From: Amphritea pacifica
GTDB taxonomy: Bacteria; Pseudomonadota; Gammaproteobacteria; Pseudomonadales; Balneatricaceae
Assembly (NCBI RefSeq): GCF_016924145.1
Contig: NZ_JAFFZO010000025.1
Location: forward strand, 1-64,000
Direction of reading: 5' to 3'
Length of the DNA: 64,000 nucleotides
Under the pieces are notes generated by a model. That model did no database searches. It was given only the letters and a program-made list of their open reading frames with translations, and had not been told where the DNA came from. Both the position numbers and the translations under genes were made by a program. Below are positions 37,145-45,891 of this stretch, piece by piece. Position 1 is the stretch's first letter. Every line of letters starts with the position of its first letter.

Positions 37145-37161
37145 TGCATTGTTGTGGTGCA
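37145..37161 (+). promoter_or_regulatory. NtrC-like site upstream of the amidoligase cluster
   Basis: TGCATTGTTGTGGTGCA matches TGCACCA-N3-TGGTGCA at 11 of 14 defined positions, with one perfect half. A second TGGTGCA-like half (CGGTGCACC) follows at about 37169. It lies downstream of the sigma-54-like element, which is unusual but possible for an enhancer. Confidence 0.4.
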
Positions 37162-37404
37162 AAGATCAGCGGTGCACCGGGAGAGTAAAGGACGGCTGTC
37201 TGAGGTATAGACCCTGTCTGTTAATCCTGAAAGAGTGCACTATGATGAAAACGATCATAGTTTGTCATATTGAACAGCGATGATGGGGCGCAGAGAGTAT
37301 TTCTCTGGCGAACAGCGATCCGGATTCTGACCGGAATCCGTTGAGCCCGTCTTAGTTTTTATGCTTTATTCAGAATGGTTTTTTATCGATCTACGGGGTA
37401 CCGA

Positions 37405-40400
37405 ATGGCCATACGAACCGCAATCCATCATATTACTGAATATCGCTTCGACAAAGCGGTAAAAATGTCCCCGCACACGATCAGACTGCGGCCAGCGGCC
37501 CATAGCCGGACTCCGATTAAGGCGTATTCCCTGAAAATAAGTCCGGAAAACCACTTTATTAACTGGCAGCAGGACCCTTTTGGTAACTTCCTGGCCCGTT
37601 TGGTGTTTCCGGAAAAGAGTGATCACCTGCGGGTAGAGGTGGAGGTGATCGCCGATATGACGGTGATTAACCCGTTTGATTTCTTTCTTGAAGAGTATGC
37701 AGAGAAGATTCCGTTTACCTATGAGAAAGAGCTGCTGTCAGAACTCAAACCCTATCTGGAGATTGTAGATAACGGCCCGTTAATTCAGGAGTGGGTCCGC
37801 TCTGTGCCCCGGGAACCGATGCCCACCAACGACTTTCTGGTTTATCTGAATCAGCGTCTGGAAAGCGAAATTGATTACAATATCCGCATGGAGCCGGGGG
37901 TTCAGACCAGCGAAGAAACGCTGGAGTTGAAACGGGGTTCATGCCGGGATACGGCCTGGTTGCTGGTGCAGATTCTGCGACATCTGGGACTGGCTGCCCG
38001 TTTTGCGTCGGGTTATCTGGTGCAGCTGGTGGCAGATGTAAAAGCGCTGGACGGCCCATCGGGAACCGATAAAGATTTCACCGATCTGCACGCCTGGTGT
38101 GAGGTCTATATTCCCGGGGCTGGCTGGATTGGCCTGGATCCGACCTCGGGTTTATTCGCCGGTGAGGGGCATATTCCACTGGCCTGTACTCCTTCTCCCC
38201 GTTCGGCGGCACCGATTGCCGGAGGGATCGATCCCTGCGAAGTAGAGTTTTCATTCAGCAATGAGGTTACCCGTATCCATGAAGACCCGCGGGTGACCAA
38301 ACCTTACACCGAGCAACAGTGGCAGTGTATTGAGGCCCTGGGGGGCGCTGTTGATCAGCAGCTGGCCGATCTGGATGTGCGCCTGACCATGGGTGGAGAA
38401 CCCACCTTTGTGTCGATCGATGATATGGATGGCGCTCAGTGGAATACTGACGCTCTGGGTGAGGCAAAGCTTCGGCTGGCGAAAGATCTGTTGCTGCGCT
38501 TGCGGGAAAAATTTGCCCCGGGAGGCCTGCTGCATTATGGCCAGGGTAAATGGTATCCCGGTGAGGAAGTGCCCCGCTGGGCGCTGGGATGCTTCTGGCG
38601 TACCGATGGCCAGCCATTGTGGCGCAATGCAAAGCTGCTGGCGAGGGTGGATAAAGATTATGGCGTGACCCGCAAGACCGCCAGGAAGTTTGCCCAGCTG
38701 CTGGTGGAAAAAGCGGGCCTGCCCTCCAGGCGGGTGATGCCGGCTTATGAAGATTCGCTCTATTATCTGTGGAAAGAACAAACACTGCCCGGCAATGTTG
38801 ATCCCCTCAAAGCGGATCTGAAGGATGATCTGGAACGGAAGAAACTGGCACAACTGCTGTCGCAGGATCTGGGAAAACCGGTAGGCTACTGCCTGCCACT
38901 GGGCTGGAACTACACCACTCAGCACTGGCGTTCGAGCCCCTGGCCTCTGCGCCGTGATACCCTGACGCTGATTCCCGGTGATTCGCCTATCGGGTTGCGT
39001 CTGCCGCTGAACTCATTGCCGCTGATGACCGATGAGGAGCTGCACCGGGAGCATCCCCGGGACCCTTTCTCAGACGCCCAGACCCTCCCCGATGCCGGAC
39101 TGAGTTCAGCTCAGGCCTGCGCCGCGCCGTCTGAATCGGTCGACAGTGTGACCACTCCGGTTGAGGTGGTGCGTACTACTCTGTGTGTCGAGCCGCGCAA
39201 CGGTTGCCTCTATCTGTTTTTGCCGCCACTGGATCATCTGGAACATTATGTAGCTCTGGTGGAACTGATCGAAGACACCGCGGCAGAACTTGAAGTGCCG
39301 GTAGTGATTGAGGGCTATGAAGCGCCTAAAGATGAGCGCATTCGCTGCTTTAAGGTAACCCCTGATCCTGGCGTTATCGAGGTTAATATTCATCCGTCGG
39401 ATAACTGGCGTGAGCTGTCTGACAATACTCAGATACTCTATGAAGAGGCCCGTTTATCCCGGCTTGGTGCTGAGAAATTTATGCTGGATGGCCGCCATAC
39501 CGGAACCGGTGGTGGCAACCATATCACCCTGGGGGCGGCCACTCCGGCTGACAGTCCGTTTCTGCGCCGGCCAGACCTGCTGCGCAGCTTTGTCACATAC
39601 TGGCAGCACCATCCCGGGTTGTCCTATCTGTTCTCCGGTATGTTTATCGGTCCTACCAGTCAGGCACCCCGGGTCGATGAAGGGCGGGAGGAGATGCTCT
39701 ATGAGCTGGAGACAGCCTTTGATCTGATGCCTGACGGGATTGTTGATCAGCCCTGGTTGATAGACCGGCTGATGCGTAACCTGTTGGTAGACATCACCGG
39801 CAATACCCATCGTTCAGAGTTCTGCATCGATAAGCTCTACTCGCCGGGGTTATCTTCGGGGCGTCAGGGGCTGCTGGAATTTCGTGGTTTTGAGATGCCA
39901 CCGCATCCGCAGATGGCGCTGGTGCAGGCGTTGCTGATCCGCTGCCTGATGGCACGTTTCTGGCAAGATCCCTATAAAAAACCGCTGGTACGCTGGGGAA
40001 CTGAGTTGCATGACCGCTTTATGATGCCTCACTATGTCTGGGCTGATATTCGCGAAGTGGTTAAGGATCTGCAGCAGCATGGTATTCCATTCCAACAGGA
40101 ATGGCTGGCACCTTTTGAAGAGTTCCGCTTTCCTCACTACGGCAGCGTCGATATTGATGATGTACGGATCGAACTGCGCTGGGCGATCGAACCCTGGCAT
40201 GTGCTCGGTGAAGAGGTGAGTAGTTTTGGCACTGCGCGCTTTGTTGATTCCTCCGTTGAGCGTTTGCAGGTCAGGGTGGAAGGTCTGACGCCGGATCGTT
40301 ATGTGCTGGCGTGTAATGGCCGCCGCATACCGCTTCGGTCTACCGGGCGTCATGGTGAGTTTGTTGCTGCTGTGCGCTACAAAGCCTGGGCTCCGCAGTC

Positions 40401-40749
40401 GGCACTGCATCCGACCATCGGGGTTCATTCACCTCTGATTTTTGATCTTATCGATACCTGGAACGGGCAAACCATTGGTGGCTGCAGTTACCATGTGGTC
40501 CATCCGGGCGGTCGCAGTTATGAAACCTTCCCGGTCAATGCGTTTGAGGCTGAGTCCCGGCGTATCAACCGCTTTGGTGATACGGAACATACTCCCACTC
40601 CGCCAGCGACCACTCATATGCCGGAGTTCGCCGGTATCCGGGAGTTTTTCGCCAATAATGCGCCACCGCGGCCGATGGCGCCACCAGTGGAGATGCCTGC
40701 AAATGAGTACCCGCATACCCTGGATCTGCGCAGACAGATGGAAACGTAG
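37405..40749 (+). CDS. Transglutaminase-like domain fused to DUF2126 (putative amidoligase)
   Basis: The product has about 1114 residues. Residues 1-95 are the bacterial transglutaminase N-terminal beta domain (AIHHITEYRFDKAVKMSPHTIRLRPA), residues 165-265 the transglutaminase/protease core with Cys180 in RGSCRDTAW, His229 in DLHAWCEVY and Asp245 in GLDPTSG. From about 300 on it is DUF2126 (Pfam: putative amidoligase), with VRLTMGGEPTFVSIDD, KWYPGEEVPRW, VEVNIHPSDNWRE, a glycine-rich DGRHTGTGGGNHITLG and LRLPHP-like EFRGFEMPPHP blocks. Comparative work places this family among COOH-NH2 ligases that form peptide or isopeptide bonds. It starts a cluster with an ATP-grasp/Alpha-E protein and two more transglutaminase-like proteins. 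I chose ATG 37405, which has GGGG upstream, over 37375. Substrate unknown. Confidence 0.9.
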   Translation: MAIRTAIHHITEYRFDKAVKMSPHTIRLRPAAHSRTPIKAYSLKISPENHFINWQQDPFGNFLARLVFPEKSDHLRVEVEVIADMTVINPFDFFLEEYAEKIPFTYEKELLSELKPYLEIVDNGPLIQEWVRSVPREPMPTNDFLVYLNQRLESEIDYNIRMEPGVQTSEETLELKRGSCRDTAWLLVQILRHLGLAARFASGYLVQLVADVKALDGPSGTDKDFTDLHAWCEVYIPGAGWIGLDPTSGLFAGEGHIPLACTPSPRSAAPIAGGIDPCEVEFSFSNEVTRIHEDPRVTKPYTEQQWQCIEALGGAVDQQLADLDVRLTMGGEPTFVSIDDMDGAQWNTDALGEAKLRLAKDLLLRLREKFAPGGLLHYGQGKWYPGEEVPRWALGCFWRTDGQPLWRNAKLLARVDKDYGVTRKTARKFAQLLVEKAGLPSRRVMPAYEDSLYYLWKEQTLPGNVDPLKADLKDDLERKKLAQLLSQDLGKPVGYCLPLGWNYTTQHWRSSPWPLRRDTLTLIPGDSPIGLRLPLNSLPLMTDEELHREHPRDPFSDAQTLPDAGLSSAQACAAPSESVDSVTTPVEVVRTTLCVEPRNGCLYLFLPPLDHLEHYVALVELIEDTAAELEVPVVIEGYEAPKDERIRCFKVTPDPGVIEVNIHPSDNWRELSDNTQILYEEARLSRLGAEKFMLDGRHTGTGGGNHITLGAATPADSPFLRRPDLLRSFVTYWQHHPGLSYLFSGMFIGPTSQAPRVDEGREEMLYELETAFDLMPDGIVDQPWLIDRLMRNLLVDITGNTHRSEFCIDKLYSPGLSSGRQGLLEFRGFEMPPHPQMALVQALLIRCLMARFWQDPYKKPLVRWGTELHDRFMMPHYVWADIREVVKDLQQHGIPFQQEWLAPFEEFRFPHYGSVDIDDVRIELRWAIEPWHVLGEEVSSFGTARFVDSSVERLQVRVEGLTPDRYVLACNGRRIPLRSTGRHGEFVAAVRYKAWAPQSALHPTIGVHSPLIFDLIDTWNGQTIGGCSYHVVHPGGRSYETFPVNAFEAESRRINRFGDTEHTPTPPATTHMPEFAGIREFFANNAPPRPMAPPVEMPANEYPHTLDLRRQMET

Positions 40750-40800
40750 TCAAGTCATGGCATACTATGCAGCCTGATATAATTTTGGTGCCGAAACCTG

Positions 40801-43359
40801 ATGGAAACACGAGCCGCAGAAAGCCCTGATGGGTTGCAGTATTCAGCCGAAGGCTCTGGATATGACGAGGTCTATGGCGATCAGTCGCAGATCCAGGGGC
40901 ACTGGCAATATCTGCTCGATGGCCTTAAAACCCTGGGGGTTCAGGGGATTCGTGAACGCCAGCTAAAAGCTGAACGTATTCTGCGGGACGATGGCGCGAC
41001 CTATAACAATGGCTCGTTATCGGCGACCACCTGGCAGCTCGATCCGGTGCCTGCGCTGATCTCCAGTGAAGAGTGGGCCGCTATTGAGGCCGGTCTGCAG
41101 GAACGGGCTGAACTGCTGGATCTGGTACTCAAAGATGTTTACGGCAAGCGTGATCTGATTCGTCTGGGTATTCTGCCGCCCGAGCTGCTCTACAGTCATG
41201 GAGGCTTTCTGCGCGCCTGTGACGGGCTGGCTTTGCCCGGTGAACATCAGTTGGTGATGCACGCCTCTGATATGGTACGGGACCATACCGGCGCGATTCA
41301 GGTGATCGGTGACCGCACACAGGCGCCCAGTGGCGCTGGTTATGCCTTGGAAAACCGCACCGTGATGTCCCGGGTGCTGCCATCGCTGTTTCGTGACAGC
41401 CATGTACACCGGTTATCACTCTTCTTTCAATCGTTACGTCTCAAGCTGAACAGCCTTGCCGGCTCGATCACCAATGAGCAACCGCGGATTGTCATTCTGA
41501 CCCCGGGCTCCTATAACGAAACCTATTTCGAACATACCTATCTGGCCAACTATCTGGGTTTCCCTCTGGTGCAGGGGAGTGACCTGCGGGTGAGTAAAGG
41601 GTATCTGTGGATGAAGTCGCTGGGCGGGCTGGAACGGGTTGATGTGGTGCTGCGGCGGGTCGATGATTTTTATTGTGATCCGGTAGAGCTCAAAAGTGAC
41701 TCCCGCCTGGGAGTGCCCGGCTTGCTTGAGGTGGTGCGGGCCGGGCGGGTGATAGTCGCCAACCCGATGGGCTCAGGATTTCTGGAAAACCCGGCGTTGT
41801 TGCGTTATATGCCACAGATTGCCAGTCATTTTCTCGGGCGGGAACCGCAGCTCGCCTCGGTTAAAACTTACTGGTGCGGAGACCCTCAGGATCTGACCTA
41901 TGTGATTGAAAATATCCGTCGGCTGGTGATTAAATCCTGCTTTCGCAAACCCTCCGAACAGAGTGTTTTTGGGGCTTCGTTAGATGACAACCAGTGTCAG
42001 GAGCTGATCGGGAAGATCCGCCAGGAGCCGTTGAAGTTTGTTGCTCAGGAATATATTCGCCCCTCCACGACTCCGTCCTGGAAAGATAGCCAACTGCTGC
42101 CCCGTCCTTCGATTCTGCGGGGGTACTCAGTTGCAACCAGCTCCTCTTACAATGTGATGCCGGGGGGGCTGACCCGGGTAGGTAATCAGGCCGACAGCCT
42201 TAACCTGAGTAATCTCAGGGGGGCGATCAGTAAGGATACCTGGATCCTGGCATCGGAACCTGAAAAACAGGTCTCTCTGATGGAGCAACGACCACAGCCT
42301 GCTCCGGCTAAAAGCCAGATGCAACCGCGCACCTCTTTCCCCTGCCGGGTGGTCGAGAATCTATACTGGATGGGGCGTTACGCGGTGCGGGCCGAATCAG
42401 CACTGAGGTTGCTCAGAACCGTATTCGTGCAGCTGAACAGCACGTATCATATGCCGGCTGAAACCCGCCAGGTATTGCTGCAGACGGTTACCCAACTGAC
42501 CACCACCTACCCCGGTTTTGTTTTGTCGGCTGAGTCAGCGTCCCTGCAACCTGAAGCGGAGTTGCTGTCGGTGGTGCTGGATGGCAAACGCACCGGTAGT
42601 GTTACTGCCAATCTGAACTCGCTGCTGGAGTGTTCTGATCAGGTGCGGGAGATGTTGTCGGCGGATACCCAGAGGGTGATTAATGACCTTCGGGATGAGC
42701 TGAGTGGGCTGGCCGATTCGCTTAAACAGGGGCTGACAGCGGCCCCGGAAGAAGCGCTGGATCCTCTGGTTACAACCCTGCTGGCACTCTCAGGTCTGTG
42801 GCAGGAGAGCATGGTGCGGGGGCTGGGCTGGCGCTTTATTGATATGGGGCTGCGGGTTGAGAAAGCACTTCAGGGATTGTCTCTGATCCGTTCCTCGCTG
42901 GTGGCTGTATTGCCAGAGTATCAGCAGCTGCAGGTGCTGGAATCGATTCTGCTCAGCTCAGAAGTACTGATCACCTTCCGCCGGCGAGACCATTCCGGAA
43001 GCGATATGGCCCAGGGGCTTGAGTTGCTGCTGCACGATAACAGCAATCCGCGGTCGGTGTTTTATCAGGTTGAACAGCTTCGCCGACACCTCGGGGAACT
43101 TCCTTCAGCGGTGCATGGCTCGGGTCTGGCAGAGGAGGATCGCTATATGCTGGAAGCTTCCTCTGCTATCCAGTTGAGCAATCTTGAAACACTGGTGGCA
43201 GAAGACGACAAAACCAAAACCCGTGCCACGCTTGATCAGTTGCTGGCGCGGTTGCAGTATCTGCTGCAGGAAACTTCAAACCAGATCAGCACCAAATACT
43301 TTGATCAGATCAAGGTACACCAGCAACTTGTACGCACCGCCTGGGATGAGGAATTATGA
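40801..43359 (+). CDS. Circularly permuted ATP-grasp fused to Alpha-E domain
   Basis: The 852-residue product joins two families that are often separate genes. Residues about 20-480 form the circularly permuted ATP-grasp ligase (RERQLKAERILRDDGATYN, DLVLKDVYGKRDLI, VIGDRTQAPSGAGYALENR, ILTPGSYNETYFEHTYLA, LRRVDDFYCDPVELKSDS). Residues about 515-840 are the helical Alpha-E domain, opening VVENLYWMGRYAVRAESALR. ATP-grasp enzymes link a carboxylate to an amine using ATP; together with DUF2126 and transglutaminase-like peptidases the set is predicted to build and trim a peptide or modify proteins. The next gene overlaps its stop by 4 bp. Confidence 0.93.
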   Translation: METRAAESPDGLQYSAEGSGYDEVYGDQSQIQGHWQYLLDGLKTLGVQGIRERQLKAERILRDDGATYNNGSLSATTWQLDPVPALISSEEWAAIEAGLQERAELLDLVLKDVYGKRDLIRLGILPPELLYSHGGFLRACDGLALPGEHQLVMHASDMVRDHTGAIQVIGDRTQAPSGAGYALENRTVMSRVLPSLFRDSHVHRLSLFFQSLRLKLNSLAGSITNEQPRIVILTPGSYNETYFEHTYLANYLGFPLVQGSDLRVSKGYLWMKSLGGLERVDVVLRRVDDFYCDPVELKSDSRLGVPGLLEVVRAGRVIVANPMGSGFLENPALLRYMPQIASHFLGREPQLASVKTYWCGDPQDLTYVIENIRRLVIKSCFRKPSEQSVFGASLDDNQCQELIGKIRQEPLKFVAQEYIRPSTTPSWKDSQLLPRPSILRGYSVATSSSYNVMPGGLTRVGNQADSLNLSNLRGAISKDTWILASEPEKQVSLMEQRPQPAPAKSQMQPRTSFPCRVVENLYWMGRYAVRAESALRLLRTVFVQLNSTYHMPAETRQVLLQTVTQLTTTYPGFVLSAESASLQPEAELLSVVLDGKRTGSVTANLNSLLECSDQVREMLSADTQRVINDLRDELSGLADSLKQGLTAAPEEALDPLVTTLLALSGLWQESMVRGLGWRFIDMGLRVEKALQGLSLIRSSLVAVLPEYQQLQVLESILLSSEVLITFRRRDHSGSDMAQGLELLLHDNSNPRSVFYQVEQLRRHLGELPSAVHGSGLAEEDRYMLEASSAIQLSNLETLVAEDDKTKTRATLDQLLARLQYLLQETSNQISTKYFDQIKVHQQLVRTAWDEEL

Positions 43360-44252
43360 TCTATCGCATTCGTCATATCACTCACTACGAATATGAGAAA
43401 CCGGTGACGTTATGCTACAACCGGGCTTACCTGTTGCCACGGGATACTGAGTATCAGAGCTGTAGCGATAGCCGGATCCAGATCTCCCCGGCGTATACAC
43501 TGGGGCAGCAGCGCAGCGATTATTTCGGCAATAAAGCGTACTTTTTTTCCCTGGAACAACCCCACCGGGAACTCAAAATTGATGTAACCACCGAGATTCG
43601 GGTACATGAGAGTAAATATGCCCGGGAGTGTGAGCTTGATCTCGACTTTGGCAATACCTGTGGTCAGGCGTTGGTGGCGCTGCAGGAAAGCCGTGAGTTA
43701 GCGGTACTGGAAGCGCGGGAGTTTGTGCTGAATTCGCCGATGATCAAAACCGCTGCCTCGCTGCGTGAGTATGCCCGCTCCTCCTTCGCCAGCAACCGTC
43801 CCCTGCTCTCTGCAGTGCGGGAGCTGACGCAGCGGATCTATACTGACTTTACTTACGACCCGGAATCCACCAGCATCGCCACGCCGCTGGATGAGGTGTT
43901 ACGCAATAAACGTGGTGTCTGTCAGGATTTCGCGCATCTGGCGATTGGTTGTCTGCGCTCTCTTGGGTTTCCCGCCCGCTATGTCAGCGGTTATCTGGAA
44001 ACACTGCCGCCGCCGGGACAGGAAAAACTGGTTGGCAGCGATGCCTCCCATGCCTGGTTTGCTGTTTTTTCACCCGGAGAGGGCTGGTTTGAGTTTGACC
44101 CTACGAATAACAATATGCCCGCTGAGCACCATATCACAACCGCCTGGGGGCGTGATTATGGCGATGTTTCGCCGTTGAAAGGTGTGTTTTTTGATGGTGG
44201 TAAAAGCCAGAAACTCACCGTCTCTGTAGATGTCAGCAGGGTGCAAAACTAA
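43356..44252 (+). CDS. Transglutaminase-like cysteine peptidase/ligase
   Basis: The 298-residue product has the bacterial transglutaminase N-terminal domain (1-85, MIYRIRHITHYEYEKPV) followed by the papain-like core with Cys189 in RGVCQDFAHL, histidine in SDASHAWFAVF and aspartate in FEFDPTNN. Such proteins can act as peptidases or amidotransferases. No signal peptide is seen, so it is cytoplasmic. Its ATG overlaps the stop of the ATP-grasp gene, implying tight co-expression. Confidence 0.93.
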   Translation: MIYRIRHITHYEYEKPVTLCYNRAYLLPRDTEYQSCSDSRIQISPAYTLGQQRSDYFGNKAYFFSLEQPHRELKIDVTTEIRVHESKYARECELDLDFGNTCGQALVALQESRELAVLEAREFVLNSPMIKTAASLREYARSSFASNRPLLSAVRELTQRIYTDFTYDPESTSIATPLDEVLRNKRGVCQDFAHLAIGCLRSLGFPARYVSGYLETLPPPGQEKLVGSDASHAWFAVFSPGEGWFEFDPTNNNMPAEHHITTAWGRDYGDVSPLKGVFFDGGKSQKLTVSVDVSRVQN

Positions 44253-44347
44253 GTTGATCAGTTCTCCCGCCAGTCATTGGAAGGTTATCACAATACTGGC
44301 GAGCTTAATCTGGAACTATTCGCCCATTCAACCGCAAGGATATCCTG

Positions 44348-45154
44348 ATGTGGTTACAAACGAGCTGTGATCTTTTATTTGAAATCGCTATACCGACCCC
44401 TTTTGTGCTGATGTTACGCCCCCGCAGCGGTGCCCTGCAGTGGATCGCCCGGGAGCAATATAAGATTGTGCCGAGCCTGCCGGTGATGGAGTTTACCGAT
44501 AACTATGGCAACCTGTGCCAGCGGCTGGTGGCACCGGCGGGCAACTTCTCCATATCTACCTCATCCCGGGTGATGACCGCAGATAGCCTCGATAGAGCAC
44601 CGGGAGCTGCTTTTGTTGAAGTGCAGAACTTGCCCGACGCGGTACTCAGCTATCTGTTGCCCAGCCGCTATTGTGAGTCAGACCGGTTTGGCCAGATGGC
44701 CAGCCAGATTACCGCTGGTTGTCTGCCGGGCTATGATCAGGTCGCTGCGATTGAAACCTGGTTGCGCAACACGTTTCGCTATGAGCCGGGTGTCAGCGAT
44801 CTGCTGTTATCCGCTCAGGAGGTCAACCATCAGCCGTCTGCGGTCTGCCGTGATCTGGCGCATCTCGGTATCGCGCTGTGCCGTAGTCTCTGTATTCCGG
44901 CGAGAATGGTGGTGGGGTATCTGCATGACCTCTATCCGATGGATCTGCACGCCTGGTTTGAAGCCTATGTGGGGGGGCGCTGGTATACCTTCGATGCCAC
45001 CCAGTTCGATCTGTATGAAACCTCGCGCAAAGGGGGGTATGTGGCCCTGGGGTATGGCCGGGATGCCGCCGACGTGGCTATTTTCAACCAGTATGGCCCG
45101 GCGGTCTTCCCCATCGAGCAGCATGTCACCGTGCAGCTGTGTGACAGTGCCTGA
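44348..45154 (+). CDS. Second stand-alone transglutaminase-like protein
   Basis: The 268-residue product has a divergent beta N-terminal region (1-110) and a transglutaminase core with Cys167 in [10 protein letters not shown], His201 in [10 protein letters not shown] and Asp216 in TFDATQ, so the catalytic triad is intact. It differs from the neighbour mainly in the N-terminal domain. It lies 95 bp after it, on the same strand, and ends the cluster. No signal peptide is seen. Confidence 0.9.
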   Translation: MWLQTSCDLLFEIAIPTPFVLMLRPRSGALQWIAREQYKIVPSLPVMEFTDNYGNLCQRLVAPAGNFSISTSSRVMTADSLDRAPGAAFVEVQNLPDAVLSYLLPSRYCESDRFGQMASQITAGCLPGYDQVAAIETWLRNTFRYEPGVSDLLLSAQEVNHQPSAVCRDLAHLGIALCRSLCIPARMVVGYLHDLYPMDLHAWFEAYVGGRWYTFDATQFDLYETSRKGGYVALGYGRDAADVAIFNQYGPAVFPIEQHVTVQLCDSA

Positions 45155-45191
45155 TCGCAGTGTCTGAGAGCGACTGTCGGTGTTCGTTCGT

Positions 45192-45887
45192 TTATCGGGT
45201 GGATGAGTAAAGTGGGTGCCGCAAGCCAAACAGGGCACCCAGCAGCGCAATAACAAAGTAGACCGCCCAGAAGGCAAACAGCACATCGCTGAAAAAATGC
45301 CCCCCCTGCACGATTCGGGTCAGGCCGAGCACAACGCCCACCATACAACCGCCCCAAAAGGCTTTGCGGGATGCAAATAGCCATCCCAGAATCATAAAGT
45401 AGAAACCCATGGCCGCATGGCCGCTGACGAACGAGCAGTTTTTGCTGCACGCACCCGAGTATACGAATGCCGGGGTGAACTGCTTATTGCCACCAAAATT
45501 TTCCACCTGCACTGGCCGTGCACGACCAATGGAGTTGTCTTTCAGAACCGTGTTTACCAGCAGGCCGGGGCCTAAAATAAGGGCAGTTAAGAGAAAGGTG
45601 ATGCTCCATTTTTTATAGTTTTTCAGCGTCAGCTTATTAAACCGGATCAATAAACCGGTGATGATAAGTCCCAGCAGAATCGGGATATGAATAAATGCAA
45701 ACAGTCGATAGATAAACTGAATAATCGGGTTGTTATTGTAGATGAACTGCTGCGTCTGCGGGTTGTAAAACAGTCCGGCGATATACAGGTCGATCTGAGG
45801 AAAAGCGATGAAAACCGCAACGCAGATCAGAAACAGTACGACATCCCGACAGTATTTGAGATGATTAAACGACATGAGGTAGGCCAT
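45192..45887 (-). CDS. PAP2-family membrane phosphatase
   Basis: The 231-residue product has five to six membrane segments and the three phosphatase motifs: K(x6)RP region as DNSIGRARP, SGHAAMG and RIVQGGHFFSDV. Family members dephosphorylate undecaprenyl pyrophosphate, phosphatidyl glycerophosphate or lipid A phosphates at the periplasmic face. It follows an ArnT-like glycosyltransferase gene by 4 bp, which suggests a joint role in modifying a lipid-linked envelope component. Confidence 0.9.
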   Translation of the reverse strand: MAYLMSFNHLKYCRDVVLFLICVAVFIAFPQIDLYIAGLFYNPQTQQFIYNNNPIIQFIYRLFAFIHIPILLGLIITGLLIRFNKLTLKNYKKWSITFLLTALILGPGLLVNTVLKDNSIGRARPVQVENFGGNKQFTPAFVYSGACSKNCSFVSGHAAMGFYFMILGWLFASRKAFWGGCMVGVVLGLTRIVQGGHFFSDVLFAFWAVYFVIALLGALFGLRHPLYSSTR

Positions 45888-45891
45888 CGGA

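Larger units (their letters stand above)
36798..37404. other. 607-bp intergenic region upstream of the amidoligase cluster
   Basis: I see no convincing gene. A 120-codon plus-strand frame at 36921-37283 is cysteine-rich without a family pattern or ribosome-binding site. The region instead holds sigma-54-like and NtrC-like sequences (separate entries) and a small palindrome GCGCAATTTATGCGC at about 37073. It is the longest non-repetitive gap in the window and is the control region for the cluster starting at 37405. Confidence 0.6.

Noticed and set aside
36921-37283. 120-codon plus-strand frame upstream of the amidoligase cluster
   Set aside because: Cysteine-rich without domain pattern, no ribosome-binding site, and it covers the sigma-54/NtrC-like sequences; more likely a chance frame in a control region.
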